From NCBI GenBank assembly GCA_002148405.1, contig MUGG01000142.1, forward strand, positions 1-51,470: a DNA stretch of 51,470 nucleotides. The letters are read 5' to 3'. The notes below the pieces were generated by a model. The model saw only the letters and a program-made list of their open reading frames with translations, made no database searches and had not been told where the DNA came from. Below, piece by piece: positions 16,755 through 23,947 of this stretch. The position numbers were made by a program, and so were the translations under genes. The stretch comes from Alkalinema sp. CACIAM 70d. GTDB taxonomy: Bacteria; Cyanobacteriota; Cyanobacteriia; Leptolyngbyales; Leptolyngbyaceae. How positions within the stretch are numbered: the first letter of the stretch is position 1; every line of letters starts with the position of its first letter.

Positions 16755-17129
16755 ATGACCATTAAGCGCGTTTTAATAATTGATGATGAAGAGTCTATTC
16801 GGAACGTTGTGCAGTTTGGTCTTCCTTTAGTGGCAGATTGGGACGTCTTGGTCGCCAGTTCTGGAATGGAAGGGATTCTCACTGCTCAGACAGAACAGCC
16901 CGATGTCATTCTGTTAGATGTGATGATGCCCAAAATGGATGGTGTCACTACATTTAGAGCCTTACAGCAACATCCCAAAACGCAGTCTATTCCAGTGATT
17001 TTTTTAACTGCAATGGCAACCCCGATCGATTACACACCACTCAATCCTCTAGGGGGCCAGGGGGTCATTACCAAACCGTTTAATGCCCTAGAATTAGCGG
17101 ATCAAATTACCAAGCTATTGAATTGGTAG
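16755..17129 (+). CDS. Single-domain response regulator
   Basis: A 124-residue stand-alone receiver (CheY-like). The acidic pair is in IIDDEE, the phospho-acceptor is Asp55 in LLDVMMPKMDG, the switch Thr is in IFLTAM, and the conserved Lys is in VITKPF, so it should be phosphorylatable. With no output domain it would act by binding partners or as a phosphate relay. It lies 7 nt before the start of the large multi-domain regulator and is surely co-transcribed, which fits a phosphorelay in which one passes phosphate to the other. No histidine kinase is adjacent. Confidence 0.92.
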   Translation: MTIKRVLIIDDEESIRNVVQFGLPLVADWDVLVASSGMEGILTAQTEQPDVILLDVMMPKMDGVTTFRALQQHPKTQSIPVIFLTAMATPIDYTPLNPLGGQGVITKPFNALELADQITKLLNW

Positions 17130-17136
17130 GTTGTCG

Positions 17137-19164
17137 ATGCGGATTTTGCTAGCTGAGGATGATCCGGCAATCAGTAAACTCTTGACCCAGCGATTGCTGG
17201 AACATCATTATGCGATCGATGCGATCTCAGACGGTATGTCCGGGTGGGAGTATGCTTCAACCTATGAATATGATTTATTGATTCTGAACGTAGAATTGCC
17301 GAAGTTAGACGGGATCAGTCTTTGCCAACGCTTACGGGCTACGGGAGATACTACCCCAGTTTTATTACTTGCAGCGCAAAATACAGCCATTGCCCGTATT
17401 GTGGGTCTTGATGCCGGGGCTGACGACTATGTCACCAAACCCTTTGACGAAGCCGAACTGATCGCCCGAATTCGAGCACTCCTCCGTCGCAGCAGCAGCA
17501 ATCCGTTGCCCATCTTAATTTGGGGAGATCTGTGGCTAAATCCCAGCAATTGTGAAGTAACTTACCAGGGGCAACTCCTAAACCTCAGCGCCAAGGAATA
17601 TGCCCTTTTGGAATTAATGCTGCGCGAAAGCCATCATGTTTTCAGTAACGAAGAAATCTTAGAAAGTTTATGGTCATCTGCGGAATTTCCCGTCGATGCA
17701 ACCGTACGATCGCACATTCGCCGTCTCCGACAAAAGTTGACCGCAGTCGGTGCTCCACCGGATTTGATTTCCACGGCCCACGGGCGCGGCTATTACCTGA
17801 AGCCACTGGATGAGAAGGCGATCGCAGACGGAATCGCTGGCTCCTTGATACACGAAGCTCATTTCACCCATGATTGCAGTCAGTCAGGCCAAGATTTGCA
17901 ATCCCAGTCCAACGGCTACGGTTCTGGTTCTCCTCAAGCAGCTTCTCTATTCTCCCAACCGCAAATATCCCCCGATCGCTCCAATCCTCAGCAGCAATAC
18001 CAAACATTACTCGATCAAATTTGGCTGGAAAGCCAAGACAAAATCCGTGAACAGTTTCAAATCTTGCAGGAAGTGGTTTCAGAACTACACCATCACACTT
18101 TGCGCCCTCACCAACAGGAGCAAGCTAACCAGGTCGCCCATACCCTCGCCGGAACCTTAGGAACCCTGGGGCGCTTTGCAGGAATGGAAGTGGCTCGAGA
18201 GCTAGAACAATGGCTTCATAGTGATGTGGTCTTGGAAACGGAAGATGCCACTCATTTACAAACCCTAGTTGAAAAACTGGGTCAAACCCTAGAGACATCC
18301 TTAGCCCTCTCAAAATCTACGATCGTCCCTGACTGTCTATTGATTGTGGATCCTGATTCAAATATGCAGGAAAAATTGGCCCGGTTGGGGATTCAGCAAG
18401 GCATTCAAACCAAAATCTTTGTCAGTATAGCTGAAGCCCAAGCTTGGCTCACACAGCAACAACAGGCTGCATCTCATCCAGCCCATATCCAGGCTGATTG
18501 TCTGCCTACAGGACTCATTTTGGGTTGCTTTTCCCCAGTCCGAGCGACCTTCCAAGAACAGGCATCAGATAGCTTATCTTTTTTGAAAGACTTTACGCTG
18601 CAATATCCCACAGTACCTACGGTCGTTCTCGCGAATGTCAGTACCTGCGAAGAACGGCTGGAAATCATTCGCCAGGGTGGAACGTGCATTTTATCCCGAC
18701 TGTCTTCCCCCCAAAGGATCCTGCAGGCGGTGAGTGCTGACCATCAACAACGTAATTTGCTCCCCGAAACTCGTGTGTTACTGGTCGATGATGACCCAAC
18801 TTTATTAAGAGCCTTAACGACTCAATTACAATCCCTCGGCATTTCAGTCTCTACCCTCAATGATTCGCAACAATTTTGGAGTGTGTTGGAAACGATTCAG
18901 CCTGATGCTGTGGTTCTGGATATTCAGATGCCAGGACTGAGTGGCCTAGAACTCTGCCAAGTTCTGCGGAGTGATCCTCGTTGGCAACGGTTACCTATTC
19001 TCTTTTTAAGCGTTTTTGCAGATACTCGCACCCAGCATCAAGCATTTTTAGTAGGGGCAGACGATTATCTTTGTAAACCTGTGTCGGGAATTGATTTATT
19101 CGATCGCATTTTTAATCGGTTAAAGCGTGTCCAAGCCTGTGCCCAATCTGAAATCGTCTTTTAA
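17137..19164 (+). CDS. Multi-domain regulator: degenerate REC, OmpR-type wHTH, Hpt, degenerate REC, REC
   Basis: A 675-residue cytoplasmic regulator. Residues 1-115 are a receiver whose phospho-acceptor is Asn51 (ILNVELPKLDG) in place of Asp, and whose switch Thr is Ala79 (LLLAAQN); Lys101 is kept. Residues about 125-225 are an OmpR/PhoB winged helix (LSAKEYALLELML, VRSHIRRLRQKL, GRGYYLKP). After a Gln/Ser-rich linker, residues about 285-385 form an Hpt-like bundle with His335 in AHTLAGTLGTLG. Residues about 405-530 are a receiver-like fold without acceptor. Residues about 545-665 are a complete receiver (LLVDDDP, Asp595 in VLDIQMPG, GADDYLCKP). Thus DNA binding is probably controlled by the C-terminal receiver and Hpt, while the receiver next to the DNA-binding domain is phosphorylation-independent. 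The ATG at 17137 is preferred to a TTG at 17131. Targets unknown. Confidence 0.9.
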   Translation: MRILLAEDDPAISKLLTQRLLEHHYAIDAISDGMSGWEYASTYEYDLLILNVELPKLDGISLCQRLRATGDTTPVLLLAAQNTAIARIVGLDAGADDYVTKPFDEAELIARIRALLRRSSSNPLPILIWGDLWLNPSNCEVTYQGQLLNLSAKEYALLELMLRESHHVFSNEEILESLWSSAEFPVDATVRSHIRRLRQKLTAVGAPPDLISTAHGRGYYLKPLDEKAIADGIAGSLIHEAHFTHDCSQSGQDLQSQSNGYGSGSPQAASLFSQPQISPDRSNPQQQYQTLLDQIWLESQDKIREQFQILQEVVSELHHHTLRPHQQEQANQVAHTLAGTLGTLGRFAGMEVARELEQWLHSDVVLETEDATHLQTLVEKLGQTLETSLALSKSTIVPDCLLIVDPDSNMQEKLARLGIQQGIQTKIFVSIAEAQAWLTQQQQAASHPAHIQADCLPTGLILGCFSPVRATFQEQASDSLSFLKDFTLQYPTVPTVVLANVSTCEERLEIIRQGGTCILSRLSSPQRILQAVSADHQQRNLLPETRVLLVDDDPTLLRALTTQLQSLGISVSTLNDSQQFWSVLETIQPDAVVLDIQMPGLSGLELCQVLRSDPRWQRLPILFLSVFADTRTQHQAFLVGADDYLCKPVSGIDLFDRIFNRLKRVQACAQSEIVF

Positions 19165-19928
19165 AAAGGAAATAAAAGCACCGCTAAAACGCCGCTAAAA
19201 CTGAGATTCTTTCAATCAAAATTGTGAAGGAATACAACAATACTCAGGACATCATGAATAAATCTTCATGATGTTATTGCTGATTGTTACACAGATTTTC
19301 TGTCGAGAGCCTCGATTCCTTGGATCCCTCTATTGAATTTTGGTTTCATAGCAACTAAATTGGCCCACGGATTAATCCCTGATGTTGACTGCGATTGCTG
19401 CTTTACAAAACACGGTTTTTCTCAATGAATAGATAGACTCTCTCGACCCAGTGCCTTGAAACTTAAATAGCAGAAATGATGAATCTTTACAGGAAAGCGA
19501 GTCCTTTGACAAGTCATTGCGTTAACAATCGGTGGATGTTGCCCACCCATACTCCCCTGATTAAGCCCTGGCAAACCGTAGCAACCGTAACAGGGTTTAC
19601 AAATTTACACAATCTTTCTAATCAAATTGCACATTGATTGCACAAACGACCTGATTAAATCAAACTCACCTGGTTAAGAACCAACTTGAACTCTGAGCTC
19701 TACCAAGTCAGAGTCCAAGTTCCTCAAGTGACTTTTTGTTAAGTTCCGTCCATAGTACCACTTTTGTGGTTTTGATTTGTATGTTTGCTCACAGTTTGAG
19801 TACTTTGATGACTCAAAACAGAGCGGTTAGCTGACTAAATGCGACTACGGAAATGGGAAACGGACAAAAGACGCTGGGGAGTTTGGGGAGGCTGGGTTAT
19901 AAACGCCTTTAAATAGGGAGAAAATTGC
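19165..19928. other. Long leader/promoter region of the cpc operon
   Basis: A 764-bp gap. It starts with a hairpin that may end the regulator gene (19249-19274) and continues with AT-rich DNA lacking any convincing gene. A short inverted repeat, ACCACTTTTGTGGT, sits near 19757-19770, about 160 bp before cpcB. Long untranslated leaders are usual for cpc operons, so promoters and a leader RNA are expected here, but I cannot place start sites. Confidence 0.5.
19249..19274 (+). terminator. Inverted repeat after the multi-domain regulator
   Basis: A perfect 10-bp inverted repeat ACATCATGAA/TTCATGATGT (19249-19258 and 19265-19274) with a 6-nt loop, 85 bp after the stop codon. The T tract after it is weak, so it may be a terminator or a protein-binding palindrome. 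Confidence 0.45.
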
Positions 19929-20447
19929 ATGTTAGATGCATTTACAAAAGTAGTTGCTCAAGCAGATGCTCGTGGTGATTATGTTAGCGATGCTCAAATC
20001 GATGCATTGCTGGCTATGGTGAAAGATGGCCCGAAGCGGATGGATGTGGTTAACCGCATTACGGGTAATGCGTCTACGATTGTTGCGAATGCAGCTCGTG
20101 CATTGTTCGATGAACAGCCTCAACTGATTGCACCGGGTGGGAATGCCTACACCAACCGTCGGATGGCTGCTTGCTTGCGCGATATGGACATCGTTCTGCG
20201 CTATGTAACCTACGCTGTGTTCACTGGCGATGCTAGCGTTCTGGATGATCGCTGCTTGAACGGTCTGCGCGAAACCTACTTGGCTCTGGGTGTGCCCGGT
20301 GGTTCCGTTGCTGAAGCTGTGAACAAAATGAAGGCTACGGCAATCGGTATTGCTAACGATCGCGCTGGTGTAACCCAAGGCGATTGCAGCTCCTTGATGG
20401 CTGAACTGGGTGGCTACTTCGATCGCGCTGCTGCTGCTGTCGGCTAG
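19929..20447 (+). CDS. cpcB: C-phycocyanin beta chain
   Basis: The 172-residue beta subunit of phycocyanin, the main pigment protein of phycobilisome rods. The two bilin attachment cysteines are visible in RRMAACLRDMD (about Cys82) and QGDCSSLM (about Cys153). Family stretches NRITGNASTIV, QLIAPGGNAYTNRR and the end GGYFDRAAAAVG fit. The start MLDAF and the GVPGGSV segment are reminiscent of phycoerythrocyanin beta (PecB), but the adjoining alpha gene is clearly cpcA, so I call cpcB. First gene of a cpcBA-C-C-D operon. Confidence 0.95.
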   Translation: MLDAFTKVVAQADARGDYVSDAQIDALLAMVKDGPKRMDVVNRITGNASTIVANAARALFDEQPQLIAPGGNAYTNRRMAACLRDMDIVLRYVTYAVFTGDASVLDDRCLNGLRETYLALGVPGGSVAEAVNKMKATAIGIANDRAGVTQGDCSSLMAELGGYFDRAAAAVG

Positions 20448-20577
20448 AAACGTTGGTTTCTAGAGGCCCTCAAAGTATTCCTTATTTGGTTTACGACATT
20501 TCGATCCAGTGATGTGAGCTTGATACAGCTAGCACTGGGTAATGTGCAAACATTTCATTAAGAGGCTTTAGTCGAAT

Positions 20578-21066
20578 ATGAAAACTCCCCTTACCGAAGC
20601 AGTTGCTGCAGCAGATTCTCAAGGACGTTACCTCAGCTCTGTTGAACTGCAAGTCGCATTTGGTCGCTACCGTCAAGCTGCTGCTAGCTTGGAAGCTGCT
20701 AAAGCGCTGAGCAGCAAAGCTAAGTCTTTGGCTGATGGTGCAGCAAACGCTGTTTACCAACGCTTCCCCTACACCACCAGCATGTCTGGCAACAACTTTG
20801 CTTCTACCCAACGCGGTAAAGACAAGTGCGCTCGTGACATCGGTTACTACATCCGCATGGTCACCTACTGCTTGATCGCAGGTGGTACTGGCCCCATGGA
20901 TGACTACCTGATCGCAGGTGTTGCTGAAATCAATCGGATCTTCGACCTGTCTCCTAGCTGGTACGTTGAAGCTCTGAAATATGTCAAGGCTAACCACGGT
21001 CTGTCTGGAGATCCTGCTGTTGAAGCTAACTCCTACATCGACTACGCAATCAACGCCCTGAGCTAA
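20578..21066 (+). CDS. cpcA: C-phycocyanin alpha chain
   Basis: The 162-residue alpha subunit. It begins MKTPLTEAVAAADSQGRYLS and carries the single bilin Cys in GKDKCARDIGYY (about Cys84), which separates it from PecA, whose sequence differs there. The end EANSYIDYAINALS is typical. It pairs with CpcB to form (alpha-beta)3 discs carrying phycocyanobilin; the lyase genes cpcE/F are not in this window. It lies 130 bp after cpcB, and an attenuator-like hairpin follows it. Confidence 0.97.
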   Translation: MKTPLTEAVAAADSQGRYLSSVELQVAFGRYRQAAASLEAAKALSSKAKSLADGAANAVYQRFPYTTSMSGNNFASTQRGKDKCARDIGYYIRMVTYCLIAGGTGPMDDYLIAGVAEINRIFDLSPSWYVEALKYVKANHGLSGDPAVEANSYIDYAINALS

Positions 21067-21078
21067 GGGTTAGTTCCT

Positions 21079-21153
21079 GCCCAGAATGTTGGATGGCTGT
21101 TGGTGTGGCTCAGGAAGCTGCATCGTCAGGTAGCCAATATTCTGGGCAAGCTT
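21079..21153 (+). terminator. Attenuator-like hairpin between cpcA and the first rod linker
   Basis: Positions 21079-21092 (GCCCAGAATGTTGG) pair with 21134-21147 (CCAATATTCTGGGC) over 14 bp with one mismatch, and a run of T follows at 21151-21156. This is the right place and form for a partial terminator or mRNA-stabilising 3' end, which would make cpcBA mRNA more abundant than the linker mRNA. Confidence 0.8.
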
Positions 21154-21184
21154 TTTTCTAAAGCCAATTTTTCAGGAGCTTATC

Positions 21185-22006
21185 ATGACCAGTTCAATGA
21201 CGGCTCAACAACTCGGTATTGAACCCTTCGTTTCGTCTTCACCCACAGAACTGCGGATGAACGCGACGGAAGATGAAGTTCAAGCCGTGATTTGTGCTGC
21301 TTACCGTCAGGTGTTCGGTAATGAACATTTGATGCAGTCGGAGCGGTTGGTTGGTGCGGAATCCCTATTGCGTAGGGGAGACATTAGTGTCCGGGAGTTT
21401 GTCCGCAGCTTGGCAAATTCAGAGTTGTATCGCCAAAAGTTTTTTTATTCGACCTCGCAATTGCGATTCATTGAATTGAACTTTAAGCATTTGCTAGGTC
21501 GTGCCCCTTACAATCAAGCTGAGATTTCTGAGCATGTGAATCTCTATGTTGATCACGGCTATGAAGCTGAGATCAATTCCTACTTGGATTCTCAGGAATA
21601 TCAGACCAACTTTGGCGAGATGGTGGTTCCCTATCATCGGGGATTCAGTACCCAAGCAGGTCACACCACGATCGGGTTTAATCGCCTGTTCCAACTGTAT
21701 CGCGGTTATGCCAATAGCGATCGAGCCCAGGGTAATGTCCGCCGGGGCGGTGCTCTGAGCCAGGAAGTGGCAATGAACTTAGCTAGTCCGGTGCGGCCAA
21801 CGACCCTAGGGGGTGAACTGACAGGTAATACTGGCGGTGGTCGTAACCAGCTCTATCGCATTCGCGTTAACCAAGCAGCGAGCAATCGGACTACTCAAAT
21901 TCGCCGGAGTATCAGTGAATACCTCGTGCCCTATGAACAGTTGTCTGCTTCACTGCAACGGTTAAATCAACGGGGTAGTCGAGTTTTGAGCGTTTCCCCT
22001 GCTTAG
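21185..22006 (+). CDS. cpcC: Phycocyanin rod linker polypeptide (first copy)
   Basis: A 273-residue rod linker that sits in the central cavity of phycocyanin hexamers and joins them. It has the phycobilisome linker domain (about 20-160) with CAAYRQVFGNEHLM, VREFVRSLANSELYR, FKHLLGRAPYNQAE and PYHRGFSTQAGH, then a C-terminal CpcD-like domain (about 220-273) with RIRVNQ, EYLVPYEQLSASLQRLNQRG. A ribosome site (AGGAG) precedes the ATG. It is a paralogue of the next linker gene. Confidence 0.93.
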   Translation: MTSSMTAQQLGIEPFVSSSPTELRMNATEDEVQAVICAAYRQVFGNEHLMQSERLVGAESLLRRGDISVREFVRSLANSELYRQKFFYSTSQLRFIELNFKHLLGRAPYNQAEISEHVNLYVDHGYEAEINSYLDSQEYQTNFGEMVVPYHRGFSTQAGHTTIGFNRLFQLYRGYANSDRAQGNVRRGGALSQEVAMNLASPVRPTTLGGELTGNTGGGRNQLYRIRVNQAASNRTTQIRRSISEYLVPYEQLSASLQRLNQRGSRVLSVSPA

Positions 22007-22082
22007 ATGGAAGTAGGTTTAAATCCCCTGTAAGTTATAAGTGCGAAAGGTGAAATGGTTGCGTTGTCGTAGTTTATACCAA

Positions 22083-22140
22083 TATGATGCTAGCCAGTAT
22101 AATGCTAGTAGATATGATGCTAGTAATGATACTGCTAGCG
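22083..22140. repeat. Degenerate 15-nt tandem repeat with GATGCTAG core
   Basis: Units TATGATGCTAGCCAG (22083), TATAATGCTAGTAGA (22098) and TATGATGCTAGTAATGA (22113), then a shortened TACTGCTAGCG (22130). Confidence 0.75.
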
Positions 22141-22293
22141 GCTCATGTTGATATTACTACGGAATCAGCATTCATGATAACCCAATCAGCATGATGCTCA
22201 TCAATTATCATGCATTGATCAGTTCTCATGCATTGTTAGTTTGCATTTCAGATTGTCAAACCGCAGTCTTTAAGTCACGGCTGATCAAATTAC

Positions 22294-22323
22294 GGTTTAT
22301 CAAACCATGGTTTATCAAACCAT
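22294..22323. repeat. Two exact 15-nt tandem copies, each palindromic
   Basis: GGTTTATCAAACCAT occurs twice in a row. Each copy contains GGTTT facing AAACC, so each could form a small hairpin or bind a dimeric protein. Confidence 0.8.
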
Positions 22324-22465
22324 TGATCAATGCATTTTTTGGTTGATGTGTTTGATGAATAAGTCACATCTTGATTTGCATATTTGCTGTGAGTTATATC
22401 GCGGAATGACATTGTGAGATTTGCAGTGGGTAAACCGTTGAATTGTGTTTTAAGGAGAATACGCT

Positions 22466-23335
22466 GTGGCGATTACAACTGCTGCATCTCGTTTGGGAAG
22501 TGCGCCCTTTAGTGACGCTTCCCCGATCGAGTTGCGTCCTAACTTTTCTGCAACTGACGCAAAAGTCGTGATCAATGCGATTTACCGTCAGATTTTGGGC
22601 AATGATCACCTAATGGCCTCAGAGCGTTTGACTGCCCTAGAGTCCTTGTTGGTGAATGGCCAATTAACGGTTCGTGAGTTTGTGCGAGCTTTGGCTAAGT
22701 CTGAACTCTACAAGAACAAGTTCCTCTATCCGCACTTCCAAACCCGCGTGATTGAGCTGAACTTCAAACATCTGTTAGGGCGTGCCCCCTACGATGAAGC
22801 GGAAGTGATTGAGCACCTCGATCGCTACCAAAACCAGGGTTACGATGCGGACATCGATTCCTACATCGATTCCAATGAGTACGATTCCAGCTTTGGCGAC
22901 AACATCGTACCTTACTACCGGGGATTCTCCACCCAAACCGGCCAAAAGATGGTCGGCTTTACTCGGATGTTCAAGCTGTATCGTGGCTATGCCAACAGCG
23001 ATCGCTCCCAAGTCGGGGGTGCTTCGTCGCGGCTCGCTACGGAATTGGCTCGCAATTCTGCTTCGGCAGTGGTTAGTCCTTCGGGTGGTAGCACTGGGTT
23101 CTCCTACAAAGCTGCCAATCGCAGCGTTGCTCCCAGTCGTGCGTTTGCAGTGCCCATGTACGGCACTGGGACTCGGCTCTATCGCATCGAAGTATCGGGC
23201 ATTTCCCTGCCTCGTTACCCTCGTGTGCGTCGTAGCAATACCGAATTTGTGGTGCCTTACGATCAACTGTCGAGTACGCTCCAACGCATCAATCAATTGG
23301 GCGGCAAAGTGGCCAGCGTAACCCTCGCTCAGTAA
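22466..23335 (+). CDS. cpcC: Phycocyanin rod linker polypeptide (second copy)
   Basis: A 289-residue paralogue of the preceding linker, starting with GTG after AAGGAGA. The linker domain is present (NAIYRQILGNDHLM, VREFVRALAKSELYK, FKHLLGRAPYDEAE, PYYRGFSTQTGQ), followed by a Ser/Ala-rich spacer and a CpcD-like C-terminal domain (RLYRIEVSG, EFVVPYDQLSSTLQRINQLG). Two non-identical linkers normally serve successive positions along the rod; which is proximal cannot be told here. Confidence 0.93.
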   Translation: MAITTAASRLGSAPFSDASPIELRPNFSATDAKVVINAIYRQILGNDHLMASERLTALESLLVNGQLTVREFVRALAKSELYKNKFLYPHFQTRVIELNFKHLLGRAPYDEAEVIEHLDRYQNQGYDADIDSYIDSNEYDSSFGDNIVPYYRGFSTQTGQKMVGFTRMFKLYRGYANSDRSQVGGASSRLATELARNSASAVVSPSGGSTGFSYKAANRSVAPSRAFAVPMYGTGTRLYRIEVSGISLPRYPRVRRSNTEFVVPYDQLSSTLQRINQLGGKVASVTLAQ

Positions 23336-23369
23336 GTTCAGTCCTCAGCGTATTCAGGAGGTTATTCCC

Positions 23370-23648
23370 ATGCTTGGACAATCTGTTCTCACCAGAGCTT
23401 CTGGCTCCACTTCCAATAACCGTACCTTTGTCTACGAAGTGGAAGGGCTCCGTCAGAGCGATCAAACGACACAAAATAACCATGAGATCCGTACAAGCAG
23501 CACAACCTTGATTCAGGTGCCATTCAATCGGATGAATGAAGTGATGCAGCGGATCAACCGGTTGGGTGGCAGAATCGTGGCTATTCATGCTGGCCCCAAT
23601 GTCACAGCCTCCTCTGGAGAAAGCTCCCAGGGAGAGTCTAACGACTAA
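23370..23648 (+). CDS. cpcD: Small rod-capping linker CpcD
   Basis: A 92-residue single CpcD domain that caps the outer end of phycocyanin rods. Seen: the FVYEVEGL strand, TLIQVPFNRMNEVMQRINRLGGRIVAI, then a loose Ser/Gly-rich tail that makes it slightly longer than the usual 80 or so residues. An AGGAGG precedes the ATG. It is the last gene of the operon; no cpcG, cpcE or cpcF follows. Confidence 0.93.
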   Translation: MLGQSVLTRASGSTSNNRTFVYEVEGLRQSDQTTQNNHEIRTSSTTLIQVPFNRMNEVMQRINRLGGRIVAIHAGPNVTASSGESSQGESND

Positions 23649-23707
23649 TGGCCAGTCGTTAGTGTCGCATCGCTTTGCAATCTAATTTCAGAGTTGCAAT
23701 CTAATCT

Positions 23708-23747
23708 AGGTGGGAAGGATGCTGCGATCGTAGGAGCCTTCTCACCT
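23708..23747 (+). terminator. Hairpin ending the cpc operon
   Basis: AGGTGGGAAGG (23708-23718) pairs with CCTTCTCACCT (23737-23747) with one mismatch; TTTACTT follows. Confidence 0.7.
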
Positions 23748-23947
23748 TTACTTATTGCCCGTTAACGGATTGACCTCTGACCGATTCAGCGGGTTCTTGC
23801 ATCTCGCTGCCTGGGTGCGGTCATCTCTACCGTTCCCAAGGGAGACGAAGTGATAGGATTGAGAGACTTGGGTTTACTGTAAACTCAGGCCTCTATGCGC
23901 CATCGCATCAGAAGAATCCACTTGATAAACGGTCAATAGTCTCCGCC

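Larger units (their letters stand above)
22007..22465. other. Repeat-rich gap between the two rod-linker genes
   Basis: A 459-bp gap inside what should be one operon. It contains a degenerate 15-nt repeat (22083-22140), further ATGCATTGATCAG-type direct repeats near 22210-22245, and two exact 15-nt copies at 22294-22323. No gene. It may hold an internal promoter for the second linker and cpcD. Confidence 0.6.

Noticed and set aside
19929..21066. Phycoerythrocyanin (pecBA) instead of phycocyanin
   Set aside because: The beta chain is ambiguous, but the alpha chain has the CpcA bilin site GKDKCARDIGYY and a CpcA C-terminus.
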